NCBI GenBank assembly: GCA_030427505.1
Contig: JAUICH010000020.1
Location: 1 to 64,000 of the forward strand
Length of the DNA: 64,000 bases
Reading direction: 5' to 3'
Origin: Verrucomicrobiia bacterium
GTDB lineage: Bacteria > Verrucomicrobiota > Verrucomicrobiia > Verrucomicrobiales > DEV007
Made by a program: the position numbers and the translations under genes. Below are positions 53,308 through 61,683 of the stretch, piece by piece. The notes beneath the pieces are model-generated. The model was not told where the DNA came from and ran no database searches. It worked only from the letters and a program-made list of their open reading frames with translations. Numbering within the stretch: the stretch's first letter is position 1; each line of letters starts with the position of its first letter.

Positions 53308-54999
53308 TCAGACAGCGGCTTCCTGGGGAATGAAGTCGCGCGCCGGAAGACTGGGCGGCTGATTGTGCCGGTTGAGAATGCGGCGATAAACGCCGGAGTA
53401 TTGGCCGATGAGGTGTGGGTAAGTGTAGTGAGACCGGACCATGTCTTCTCCCGCCGCGGCCATGCGGGGCAGGGTTGACCGTTCCTGGTAAGCCCGGCGC
53501 ATGGCGTCCGCCAAAGCATTGACGTTCTCAGAAGGGAAGAGGTAACCGTTCTTCCCGTCTTCCACCAGGTTCGGATCCACCGCGTCGCTCTGGATCACGG
53601 GCGTGCCGCTGATCCAGGACTCCACCACCACGGCGCCGGAGTTCATGAAACGCACGGGGACGACGTGGAGGTCCGCATACCGCAACCAGCCGAGAGCTTC
53701 GTCCCGATCCACCATTCCGGTTTGCGTCACCTGGTCTTCCAGGCCGGACTTCTTCACCGTGGCCCGGATGGTTTTCAGCATTTCCGGCTCGTAGTCGTTC
53801 CTGCCCACCATTACGAGCCGGGCGTCCGGCATCTCTTGGGCAATTTGGGCAAAGGCCGCCACGCCCAGGTCTTGACCCTTGGTGTGCGAAACCCGGCCGA
53901 GCATCAGGTAAACGAAGTCCGTATCCGCGATGCCATACCCCGGCCGGGGGGAAGGTACCGCCTTGTCGTATTCATCCGGGTCCACCGGAACGGGGCTGTA
54001 GGTGGCGTACGGGTTGAACTGACGCAGGAAGGCCGTTTCCCGGTTGGAGATGGCGAAGAGCTGGTGAAACTGTTTGAAGAAAAAGCGCCGCCAGGGAGAG
54101 GGCCGGTAGCCTTCCAGCAGGTCCTGTCCCGGTTGGCGATTCCGCAACATCGGCGAGTAGTCCAGTAGATCGAACGTCACCAGGACGCGGCCCGCGCGGA
54201 TGAGCATGGCGGCCAGGCAGGCCAGCATGTTGTTGTGGTTCAGGGCGGGAAAGCAGTGCACCAGGTGGAAACCGCCGGTGACGAGATGCCAGAGCAGGCC
54301 GGGGCACAGCGTGGCGTTGTTCCGGTTCAGGACTTTGGGGAAGGGGTTTCTCCAATCGGTCAGACGGACGATCTTGAAACCCGCGGTCTCCTCGCGTGCC
54401 GGGGACTTCAGAGAGCGCCGGGGGCAGAACACCGTCACGTCGAACTGCTTGGCCAGTTCCCGGGCCTGAAAGTAAAGATTGTTTTCCGCGCCACCGATTT
54501 CCGGCCAGAAGCGGTTCACCACCAGAGCCAGCCGCAGGTTGTTCGGATGATAGTTCTCAATTTGGCTCAGCAGCGCTTGGGGCGCTTCATCCCCCTGAAG
54601 GTGGAGACAGCCGGTGCGCGGCAGGCGGGCCAGGCTTGGTCCGGGCTTGTGGTGCGAACGAAGGACTATTTTGGCGGTCAGGAGCGTCTTTCCCACTTCG
54701 CGGGCGAGAAGCCGAAGTTCCTCGCCTTCCAGGAAGACAACATCGTAGTCACCCTCCAGTAGAATGCCGCGCAGATTGGCCAGTGCCGCGCCGTGGAGCG
54801 TGATCGAGCCACTGAAAGTCTGGCGGCAGCGGAGGGAAAAAGTACGCAGAAAGGCGCTGCCGAGCGATGAAGATTCGCACTGACAGTTCTCGGCCACGGG
54901 GCACAGGGCCAACCGCTCCGCGGTGAAATGCCGGGTGAGCGGAGCGGCGGCGGCATTGTCCTGGTGCGGCCGGGCCGTTATATAGAGCAGCTTTTGCAT
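53308..54999 (-). CDS. Family 4 glycosyltransferase with N-terminal extension
   Basis: The product is 563 aa. The GT-B enzyme spans ~165-540: LALVVNRFWPEIGGAENNLYFQA, LMLGRVSHTKGQDLGVAAF, and SGAVVVESWISGTPVIQSDA in the donor site. About 160 residues in front do not look like the GT-B fold. They begin MQKLLYITARPHQDN and include a small Cys pair (CQCESS). They may be a partial second GT-B lobe or a partner-binding domain. It lies 23 nt upstream of wzy. Confidence 0.85.
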   Translation of the reverse strand: MQKLLYITARPHQDNAAAAPLTRHFTAERLALCPVAENCQCESSSLGSAFLRTFSLRCRQTFSGSITLHGAALANLRGILLEGDYDVVFLEGEELRLLAREVGKTLLTAKIVLRSHHKPGPSLARLPRTGCLHLQGDEAPQALLSQIENYHPNNLRLALVVNRFWPEIGGAENNLYFQARELAKQFDVTVFCPRRSLKSPAREETAGFKIVRLTDWRNPFPKVLNRNNATLCPGLLWHLVTGGFHLVHCFPALNHNNMLACLAAMLIRAGRVLVTFDLLDYSPMLRNRQPGQDLLEGYRPSPWRRFFFKQFHQLFAISNRETAFLRQFNPYATYSPVPVDPDEYDKAVPSPRPGYGIADTDFVYLMLGRVSHTKGQDLGVAAFAQIAQEMPDARLVMVGRNDYEPEMLKTIRATVKKSGLEDQVTQTGMVDRDEALGWLRYADLHVVPVRFMNSGAVVVESWISGTPVIQSDAVDPNLVEDGKNGYLFPSENVNALADAMRRAYQERSTLPRMAAAGEDMVRSHYTYPHLIGQYSGVYRRILNRHNQPPSLPARDFIPQEAAV

Positions 55000-55009
55000 C
55001 CGGTTCGGG

Positions 55010-56188
55010 TCAGGCGGGCAGCGCGGCCCGGGTGGAGGAGCGTCCTTCCGTGGAGGCGCGTTTCATCACGGGAAAAATGTCCTGCAGGCGGCTCGCCGAA
55101 GTCTCGGGATCGTTCGTCAGCCAGCAGCCGGAGGAGTCCACATGCCCAGGATCATAACCATGCATCCCGGTCACCCGGCTCTGGTTCATGAAAGACGGCG
55201 CGAAGAGGGTGCCGGGCTCCAGGAGGTAAAAGAGTTCGCCATAGGGACGTCCCGGAAAGAGACAGCCCCAGCGCTCCAGTTCCAGGTCCGTGAGGACCCG
55301 GCCTTCGGGCCGTCCAGCCAGCCAGTCACGCGTCCGCGCCAGCAGGTCCATGTTTCCGCCAAACCAGAAACGGACCATGGTGGAATCCCACACCGCCGTG
55401 TAGTCCCGGCCAAAGCGGTGCCCCTGGGCTTCCCAGTCCAGCATCATCGTGGAGACTTGCTGGGTGTCCGTCATGCCGTGGTCGCTGAAGACGAAAAACT
55501 TTACGTCGTCGTAGAGCGATTCGGCCACATGGTAGAGCCGTTCTATACGGTGCGCGAAATTAGTCAGCCAGCGCTTCACGCTGTCGCCCTGGGTGCCGTC
55601 CCGGTGCATGACGGCGTCGAGTCCGGCGGTGAAGAGATACCCCAGCTCGATTCGCCGTCCGGACACGGCTTTCTCGAATTCGGCCAGGTTGTGGTCGTCC
55701 CCGTTGCGCCAGTCCGACTTCAGCCAGGACCGGCCGCTCCTGCGCCAGTGATCGAAGATGGTTTCCTGGCCGTTGAGAATGCCGCCGGGTTCGTAGAGAT
55801 CTTTCTTTTCCGTGTAGTCCAGGTGAGGCAGGTAGCGGAACGGCACGTTGTAGAGCTGGAAATAGCCCGTCATGCCGGAGTGGCGGGCGATTCTGGCGCT
55901 GAGGCGGTGGCGCACCCGGTGGTGGCTGGTGAGGAAGGAAGGCAGCCACCTGAGCCTGGCCAGCCCCGCGAAAGGACTCGCGCCCTGGGCTTTTACAAAG
56001 CAGGAAAAGTGGCCGTGCTCCGCGGGAGAGAGGCCGGTCAGGATGGTCGGATCACAACTGGAAGAGTAGCCAAAGACCGTCTGGCACGCGTTGCGATTTG
56101 GCAAGAGGCTGGATAGAAAGCCGTGTTCGCGCACGATGCGCCAACCCAGAGCATCCACGAAGATAAACAGGCGGAGAGTATTCTTCAC
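55010..56188 (-). CDS. Alkaline-phosphatase-superfamily phosphodiesterase-like enzyme
   Basis: The product is 392 aa. The fold is shown by FIFVDALGW (first metal Asp), SSSCDPTILTGLSPAEHGH (nucleophile loop of the nucleotide pyrophosphatase/phosphodiesterase group), LDAVMHRDGT, VFSDHGMTDTQ (metal Asp-His) and GMHGYDPGH (last His ligand). There is no clear signal peptide. It could hydrolyse a phosphodiester, or transfer or remove a phospho-substituent of the polysaccharide. It sits between the GT4 gene and the hexapeptide gene with gaps of 10 and 1 nt. Confidence 0.82.
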   Translation of the reverse strand: MKNTLRLFIFVDALGWRIVREHGFLSSLLPNRNACQTVFGYSSSCDPTILTGLSPAEHGHFSCFVKAQGASPFAGLARLRWLPSFLTSHHRVRHRLSARIARHSGMTGYFQLYNVPFRYLPHLDYTEKKDLYEPGGILNGQETIFDHWRRSGRSWLKSDWRNGDDHNLAEFEKAVSGRRIELGYLFTAGLDAVMHRDGTQGDSVKRWLTNFAHRIERLYHVAESLYDDVKFFVFSDHGMTDTQQVSTMMLDWEAQGHRFGRDYTAVWDSTMVRFWFGGNMDLLARTRDWLAGRPEGRVLTDLELERWGCLFPGRPYGELFYLLEPGTLFAPSFMNQSRVTGMHGYDPGHVDSSGCWLTNDPETSASRLQDIFPVMKRASTEGRSSTRAALPA

Positions 56189-56189
56189 G

Positions 56190-57356
56190 TCAGTGACTGC
56201 CGGATGAGGTGCTGGTTGGTTCGTTTCGGGTCCAGATGAGTTTTTTCAAGTGACGCCGGCAAAGGGCATCCATCTGCTTTTTTGGATGGGTAGCCTGGTA
56301 AACGGCGTGAACGGGTTCGAGGTCTTCCCCCGCTTCGTGAAAGCCGAGCGTGTCGGAATAGGAAAACACCCCGGGCTGCTCGGCATTCAGGATTTCCCGC
56401 CATTCGGGCGACAGGTCGTCCAGAGACTCGCGGCTTCGCGGCAGCACGCCGAAGAGCTGGCGGCGTCCTTTTGTCACCTCCAGCAGCTCCTGATAGCGTT
56501 CCCGCCAGTAAACGCCGTTCTTGCCGGGCATCGCGGCGTCCTTCATGGAAAACGCCAGCCAGTAGCCCAGCGCGGACACGCGGTCTTTCAATGAAACCGT
56601 TTTTCGCTCCGGCGCCCGTTGGGTCTTGGAAGCGACGAAGGCGTCTTTCATGCGCAACTTCACCCGGTGTTTCCGCTGGATCAGGTAATCCCCATCCAGG
56701 TAAGCCGCTTCCACGCTGGTGTGCGCGCCGAGGAAAGTGTAGTCCTCGACCTTCGCATGGACGATGCTGCTGTTTCCCTCAATGACGGAGTGGTGGCCGA
56801 TGGAGGCATAGGGGCCGATCTCGCAGTTCGGGCCCACGTACACATTGTCCCCAATCCAGAGCGGAAAGTTTAGCTTGGCCGTGGGGTGCAGGTGGGAGAA
56901 GCGGCCGATCCAGAGCTCCAAATCTTCGGTGCGGCCTTCGAAGGGGTAGCGGTTGAAACACTCCCGCTCCAGAGAGAACCAGTATTCCAAGAGGTCCCAT
57001 TCGTTCTCGATCGCCGGCGCGGCCATGCCGGGGAATCCGGGAAGTGACGTGGCCTGGGGAATGTTTCCGGTGGGATGCGCCGCCGGTATCAGTTCCCACT
57101 CAATGGGCCAAAGCGTGGCGGCTTCCAGGGCGCGGCGGACCAGGTGCGGTTTGTCCGGGCAGTAAAGCCGCAGGGACGTAAAGCCTTCATTCAGAGCGTA
57201 GTCCAACCAATGGTGCAGCAGGGGTTGAAAGCCGACGCGCCAGAGCACAAAAGGCTCCTCTTTCTTCCAGTCGCCTTCCAAACCGCTCCAATCCGGAACT
57301 TCCAGTTCCATCAGGGAACGCTTGCGAAGCGGATGGTTAAAGTGAATCGCCGACAT
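56190..57356 (-). CDS. Hexapeptide-repeat protein related to sugar nucleotidylyltransferases
   Basis: The product is 388 aa. A central left-handed beta-helix region (~155-240) has LWIGDNVYVGPNCEIGPYAS, IGHHSVIEGNSSIVHAKVEDY and TFLGAHTSVEAAYLDGDYLI, as in GlmU/ManC-like C-terminal domains. The N-terminal ~110 residues (LHHWLDYALNEGFTSLRLYC) resemble a stripped nucleotidyltransferase domain lacking the GxGTRL signature. It is probably an acyltransferase or a regulatory homologue. It is adjacent to the phosphodiesterase gene by 1 nt. Confidence 0.68.
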   Translation of the reverse strand: MSAIHFNHPLRKRSLMELEVPDWSGLEGDWKKEEPFVLWRVGFQPLLHHWLDYALNEGFTSLRLYCPDKPHLVRRALEAATLWPIEWELIPAAHPTGNIPQATSLPGFPGMAAPAIENEWDLLEYWFSLERECFNRYPFEGRTEDLELWIGRFSHLHPTAKLNFPLWIGDNVYVGPNCEIGPYASIGHHSVIEGNSSIVHAKVEDYTFLGAHTSVEAAYLDGDYLIQRKHRVKLRMKDAFVASKTQRAPERKTVSLKDRVSALGYWLAFSMKDAAMPGKNGVYWRERYQELLEVTKGRRQLFGVLPRSRESLDDLSPEWREILNAEQPGVFSYSDTLGFHEAGEDLEPVHAVYQATHPKKQMDALCRRHLKKLIWTRNEPTSTSSGSH

Positions 57357-57382
57357 GGTCGCATGCTGAGAGTAGGGCGGAG

Positions 57383-58096
57383 CTAGTAAGCGCCGCGGCC
57401 GATCAAAACAGCGGGAATGGTTTTCAGAAGTAGCTTCAGGTCTTCCCAGAGGCTCTCGGAGCGGATGTACTGCAGGTCCAGCCGCACCTGGCCTTCAAAG
57501 TCGATGTCCGCGCGTCCGCTCACTTGCCACAGGCAAGTCAGGCCCGGCTTCACCCGCAGGCGGCGCAGGTAGGCGGCTTTATAGAGCACCACTTCCTGGG
57601 GCACGGGCGGGCGCGGGCCCACCAGAGACATGTCGCCCAGGAGCACATTGAAAAACTGAGGCGCTTCATCCAGGGAGTAGCGGCGAATGAAGCGGCCCAC
57701 CCGCGTCACGCGGGGGTCCTTGCGGAGTTTGAAGGTCACTCCGTCTTTGCCGTGCTGATTATTGTCGGCCAGTTGCATTTTCACGCTTTCCGCGTGGGCG
57801 ACCATGGAGCGCAGCTTAAACATCTGAAAAATCCGGCCGTCTTTGCCGACACGGGCCTGGTGGAAAAAGATGGGCCCGCCGTCTTCCAGTTTGATCAGCA
57901 GACCCAAGCAGAAAATCACCGGCCCAAGGATGGCGAGCCCCATCAAGCTTCCCACGATATCGATGGCCCGCTTAGCACCAGACAGCAGGCGTACGTAGGC
58001 CTGCCAGCGGCGGCTTTTGATCTGGCAACGCAGCAGACGAGCCCGCAGGGCGGCAGGGTCTTGGGCTTTGGCCCAATAGTCAACGGCAGATTCCAT
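57383..58096 (-). CDS. Undecaprenyl-phosphate sugar-1-phosphate transferase (initiating enzyme)
   Basis: The product is 237 aa. It corresponds to the minimal catalytic part of WcaJ/EpsE/ExoY-type polyprenyl-phosphate hexose-1-phosphate transferases. One hydrophobic segment (AIDIVGSLMGLAILGPVIFC) is followed by FFHQARVGKDGRIFQMFKLRSM, TRVGRFIRRYSLDEAPQFFNVL and GDMSLVGPRPPVP. It starts each repeat unit by loading a sugar phosphate on the lipid carrier. It is the first gene of its operon, transcribed from AT-rich island C. Confidence 0.94.
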   Translation of the reverse strand: MESAVDYWAKAQDPAALRARLLRCQIKSRRWQAYVRLLSGAKRAIDIVGSLMGLAILGPVIFCLGLLIKLEDGGPIFFHQARVGKDGRIFQMFKLRSMVAHAESVKMQLADNNQHGKDGVTFKLRKDPRVTRVGRFIRRYSLDEAPQFFNVLLGDMSLVGPRPPVPQEVVLYKAAYLRRLRVKPGLTCLWQVSGRADIDFEGQVRLDLQYIRSESLWEDLKLLLKTIPAVLIGRGAY

Positions 58097-58375
58097 GACG
58101 CGAGGGATTGCGCTTGTTATTAAAAATAATGGTAATTATATTAAGTATTACAGATTTAGAAAAGATCAAACCATTTCAGCGCCAAAACACCGGGCGAAGA
58201 CCGCTATTCTAATAATTGTATCAGTTTTGATTGACAGAATAGACAATCGCGGAATTTCTTGAAAAATAAACACGAAAATTATGGAAATTTGAGTCTCTGG
58301 TGCCCCTCCCGCCGCGTCCTGACCGTCGTGAATCGGCGGTTTCTTCCGGGCTGAGCCCGTTTCCCATCCTCTGCC
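58097..58375. promoter_or_regulatory. Divergent AT-rich regulatory island C (279 bp)
   Basis: No gene is present. The stretch 58111-58160 and again 58205-58292 is very AT-rich. It holds AATGGTAATT (58128-58137; reverse AATTACCATT) and the 13-mer AATTATGGAAATT (58277-58289) shared exactly with 50747-50759. A TATAAT on the minus strand (58136-58141) abuts the AATTACCA box and could serve the initiating transferase gene; TTGACA at 58230 could be part of a plus-strand promoter. Confidence 0.5.
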
Positions 58376-59467
58376 ATGATCTTTTTCATCGAGTCCTGTC
58401 CCGTCTTGGACAGCCGCTTGCGCGGTTTTCTGACCCAGGTGGCGGACAGCGCCCGGCGGGAGGTGCCTTCCTGCCAGGAGGCCATCGTGCTCGGCGGCGG
58501 CTACGGACGGGGCGAGGGCGGAGTGTATCGGGACGATAGCGGGGGTTCCGCTTTATATAATGACCTGGACTTTTTCGTGTTTTGCCGGCGCCGCCGGATC
58601 TCTCCCATCCTTCGGGAGTGGATCGCGGCGCAAAGCCAGGCCGGAGAAAGCTTGCTGGGCATTCATGTGGACTTCACCTGCGCGACTCCGGCGAACCTAA
58701 GCACGGCGGGACAGTCCATGATGTTTGCCGACCTGGCCCTGGGCCACCTGGTGGTCAGCGGCCCGGAGGACTATGTGTCCCGCCGGGCGGGAAAGGTGGA
58801 CCTGGAGAAGCTGCCTCTCTCAGAAGCCACCCGTCTGCTCTGGAATCGCGGTTCTGGCCTGTTCTTTGCCCGGCAGCGGATTGCCCGCCGGGAAGAGAGG
58901 GATTTCGTGGAGCGGAATCACGCCAAGTGCATGCTCGCCCTGGGCGACGCCGTTCTCTGCCTCCATGGCGCTTACCACCCCTCCTGCTTGGAACGCGCCG
59001 AAAGACTCGAAGCGTTGGGTGCAGAGCGCGCCGGCTCGCGGATCCTCGAACTTCACCGGCTGGGCGTGGAGTTCAAACTCCGGCCCCGCCACAGCCACCG
59101 TCCCTGGACCGAACTGGAAGCCGAGAACCGCGACCTCGCGGCCCTGTGGTTGGAGGTATTCCTGCGGGTGGAGTCCGTGCGCCTGGGATGTTCTTTCGAA
59201 ACTTTGTCTGACTACATCGGGTATTCCGGCCGCCTCATGCCGGAACGGCCGCTCTGGAAAAACCCGCTGCTGGCGGCGCGGGATCTCCTGAAACGCGGCG
59301 GCGCCCTGAAACCCGTTTGGGACTATCCCCGCGCGGCGCTCATGAGGAGCCTGGCCATCCTGAATGGAGGCGAGAAGCCGGGGGATCTGAAGCCTTTCCT
59401 GCCGCGGCTGGCGGCGTCCGGAGACGTGGAGTCCGCCTACACCGGATGGTGGACGCATTACCAATAA
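58376..59467 (+). CDS. Nucleotidyltransferase-like protein of unknown function
   Basis: The product is 363 aa. Residues 37-70 contain IVLGGGYGRGEGG and, after a short insert, NDLDFFVF (D63/D65). This is the GS-x-DxD-type active-site pattern of the polymerase-beta nucleotidyltransferase fold, with G-R-G-E in place of G-S. The rest is helical with no recognised domain. A role in modifying a sugar or carrier with a nucleotide, or in regulation, is possible. It begins the last plus-strand operon; the wecG-like gene starts 11 nt after it. Confidence 0.72.
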   Translation: MIFFIESCPVLDSRLRGFLTQVADSARREVPSCQEAIVLGGGYGRGEGGVYRDDSGGSALYNDLDFFVFCRRRRISPILREWIAAQSQAGESLLGIHVDFTCATPANLSTAGQSMMFADLALGHLVVSGPEDYVSRRAGKVDLEKLPLSEATRLLWNRGSGLFFARQRIARREERDFVERNHAKCMLALGDAVLCLHGAYHPSCLERAERLEALGAERAGSRILELHRLGVEFKLRPRHSHRPWTELEAENRDLAALWLEVFLRVESVRLGCSFETLSDYIGYSGRLMPERPLWKNPLLAARDLLKRGGALKPVWDYPRAALMRSLAILNGGEKPGDLKPFLPRLAASGDVESAYTGWWTHYQ

Positions 59468-59478
59468 GAAAGGAAGTC

Positions 59479-60438
59479 ATGAAACTCAGCGACGAAACAC
59501 CCCTGTCCATGGTGTTGGGACTGCCCTTTCACCGGCAGACCATGGCGGAAGCCTTGGAAGACAGCGTGGCGGCGATGCGGGACCGCGGCTCGTCCGCCTA
59601 CTTTGTAACCGCGAACCTGGATATCACCCGGCAGGCTTATCTGGACAGCCGGTTGCGGGAGATCATTTTTCGCGCGGACCGCGTTTACTGCGACGGCTTG
59701 CCGCTGGTGTGGCTGTCCCGGCTCTTTGGCGTTCCCCTGCCGGAACGGGTCGCAGGTTCGGACATGACCCCGCTCTTGTTGGAACGCTGTGCCCGGGAGA
59801 ACCTGCCGGTCTATTTCTTTGGAAGCGACAACCAGACCCTGAAACGGGCGGCCGCTGTCTTGAAGCACCGCTACACCGGACTCCGGGTGGTGGGCTGCTC
59901 GGCTCCACCGGTGGGCGAGATCGAGTCCTGGAGCAACGAGGCCATTGTAAACCAGATCCGCTGTGCCCGGCCGGCCCTGTTGCTCGTCGCCCTGGGCTGT
60001 CCCAAGCAGGAATACTGGATTTCCCAATACCTCGAGAAGACCGGGGTGCCGTTGGCCATTGGTATTGGCGCCAGTCTGGATTTCGTGGCCGGAAAGCAGG
60101 TCCGCGCGCCGCGATGGATTCAGGCTCTGGGCATGGAGTGGCTCTGGCGTTTCAGCCGGGACCCCCGCCGTCTGGGCCACCGTTATGCGAGCGACCTCTG
60201 GTATCTGCTGACCAAGGCCCCCCGGCAGTGGCGCTTCGAAAACCGTTTCATCAGCCAGGCCTACACCGTCTTTCGCCGGACCCTGGCGGAAGACCGGGCC
60301 TGGAACACCAAGTCTCTTACCCCAGCCATCCGGCACGCCTTCGTCTCCTTCCATACGGATGAACTGATGCGGCTCCATCCCGGACCGCCTCAGGAATCGG
60401 TTTCGGAGGCTTCGGAGGATCTGGTCGGAATCTCCTGA
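59479..60438 (+). CDS. WecG/TagA/CpsF-family glycosyltransferase (GT26)
   Basis: The product is 319 aa. I chose ATG 59479 because AGAAAGGAAG precedes it; the longer frame overlaps the upstream gene. Family features are FVTANLDITRQAYLDS, YCDGLPLVWLSRLFG, VYFFGSDNQTLKRAAAVL, LLVALGCPKQEYWI and AIGIGASLDFVAGKQVRAPRW. WecG-type enzymes add ManNAc(A) to the lipid-linked GlcNAc, which fits the 2-epimerase gene in the first operon. Confidence 0.92.
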   Translation: MKLSDETPLSMVLGLPFHRQTMAEALEDSVAAMRDRGSSAYFVTANLDITRQAYLDSRLREIIFRADRVYCDGLPLVWLSRLFGVPLPERVAGSDMTPLLLERCARENLPVYFFGSDNQTLKRAAAVLKHRYTGLRVVGCSAPPVGEIESWSNEAIVNQIRCARPALLLVALGCPKQEYWISQYLEKTGVPLAIGIGASLDFVAGKQVRAPRWIQALGMEWLWRFSRDPRRLGHRYASDLWYLLTKAPRQWRFENRFISQAYTVFRRTLAEDRAWNTKSLTPAIRHAFVSFHTDELMRLHPGPPQESVSEASEDLVGIS

Positions 60439-60452
60439 CGGCCTGACTTCCC

Positions 60453-61586
60453 ATGAAGGTTCTCCTCACCGCGGGCGCCATCGATGGCGGAAAGTCCGGA
60501 GTCGGCCGCTATGTCATCGAACTGGCCCGTGCTCTCACCCGTGGTTTTCCGGACCTGGACCTTCACGTGGCCGGTCTGGACCGCGACCGCCTGCTGTTTT
60601 CCTTTCTCGATCGCCAACGGTGGATATCCGTCCCGGCGGGCGCGGCGAAGGCGGTAAAGAGCCTGCTCTGGCACCAGACCGCGCTGCCCGGAATCCTGAA
60701 AAAGGGGGAGTTCGATCTGCTGCACACCCCGACCTACCGGCGCATCGTCCGGTTCTGCCCGGTCCCCCAAGTGGCCACCATTCATGACTGCGCGCCTTTC
60801 ATGATGACCGACAAGTACGATCCGCTGCGGGGATTATTCGGCCGGAAGATCGTGCCGGACCTGGCGCGGCGTTGCGAGCGGATCATTGCCGTCAGCCACG
60901 CCACCGCCGGGCATCTGGAGACCTTCATGGGCCTGGACCCCTCCCGGATCGAAACCATCTGGAACGGCATCGATCACCGGCAGTACCGGCCCCGTCCGGA
61001 GTCCGAAGTTCAGCAGTTTCTGCAGCGGCAGGAACAGCGGCATCCCTATTTTCTCTACATTGCCCGCTTCGAACACCCTGGGAAAAACCACATCGGCCTG
61101 GTGGAAGCGTACGAGCGTTTCCGCGCCTCTAACCCCGAACAGCAGACTGATCTGGTGCTGGGGGGCGCGGACTGGCATGGGGCCGTGGATATTCACCGCC
61201 GTATCGCGCGCTCGCCCTTTCGTCAGGACATTCGCACCCTGGGCTTCGTTCCGGAAGAGGACCTGCCCCTCTGGTACGCCGGTTGCCTGGCCTTGGTGAT
61301 CCCCTCCTTCTTTGAGGGGTTCGGACTTCCGGTAATCGAGGCTTATGCCTCGGGAGCGGCGGTAGCCCTGTCGGGCGCGGGCAGTCTCCGCGAAGTCGGT
61401 GGGGAAGGGGCGATGTATTTCGATCCCCACCAGCCGGAAGAAATGGTGGACTGCCTGGTTCGGCTGGCCGCCGAACCGCCCGCGGGCCGGGAGAAACGGC
61501 GGGAAGAAAACCTCTCCTGGGCCGCCAGATTCTCCTGGGATCAATGCGCGAAGCAAGTTTTCGGTGTGTATGGAAAAATTATTTGA
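60453..61586 (+). CDS. Family 4 glycosyltransferase
   Basis: The product is 377 aa. The N-terminal lobe opens with VLLTAGAIDGGKSGVGRYVIELA and TIHDCAPFMM. The donor lobe has YIARFEHPGKNHIGLVEAYERF and the E-x7-E signature region PSFFEGFGLPVIEAYASGAAVA. Such sequences fit the mannosyl- or rhamnosyl-type GT4 enzymes of exopolysaccharide loci. It lies 14 nt after the wecG-like gene. The final codons are AT-rich and run directly into regulatory island D. Confidence 0.92.
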   Translation: MKVLLTAGAIDGGKSGVGRYVIELARALTRGFPDLDLHVAGLDRDRLLFSFLDRQRWISVPAGAAKAVKSLLWHQTALPGILKKGEFDLLHTPTYRRIVRFCPVPQVATIHDCAPFMMTDKYDPLRGLFGRKIVPDLARRCERIIAVSHATAGHLETFMGLDPSRIETIWNGIDHRQYRPRPESEVQQFLQRQEQRHPYFLYIARFEHPGKNHIGLVEAYERFRASNPEQQTDLVLGGADWHGAVDIHRRIARSPFRQDIRTLGFVPEEDLPLWYAGCLALVIPSFFEGFGLPVIEAYASGAAVALSGAGSLREVGGEGAMYFDPHQPEEMVDCLVRLAAEPPAGREKRREENLSWAARFSWDQCAKQVFGVYGKII

Positions 61587-61607
61587 TTCAAAAGCGGGAA
61601 TTCTCTT

Positions 61608-61636
61608 TTGCAAATAATTACCATATCCACTATAAT
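61608..61636 (+). promoter_or_regulatory. Predicted promoter of the gumC-like gene in AT-rich island D
   Basis: -35 TTGCAA (61608-61613), a 17-bp spacer and -10 TATAAT (61631-61636). The box AATTACCATAT (61616-61626) fills the spacer, where a bound repressor or activator would directly control polymerase. The surrounding AT-rich island spans about 61585-61680. Confidence 0.7.
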
Positions 61637-61683
61637 TAATATCTTAGAATTCCAAATTTTATTAATTTCATAGAAATTTCGTC

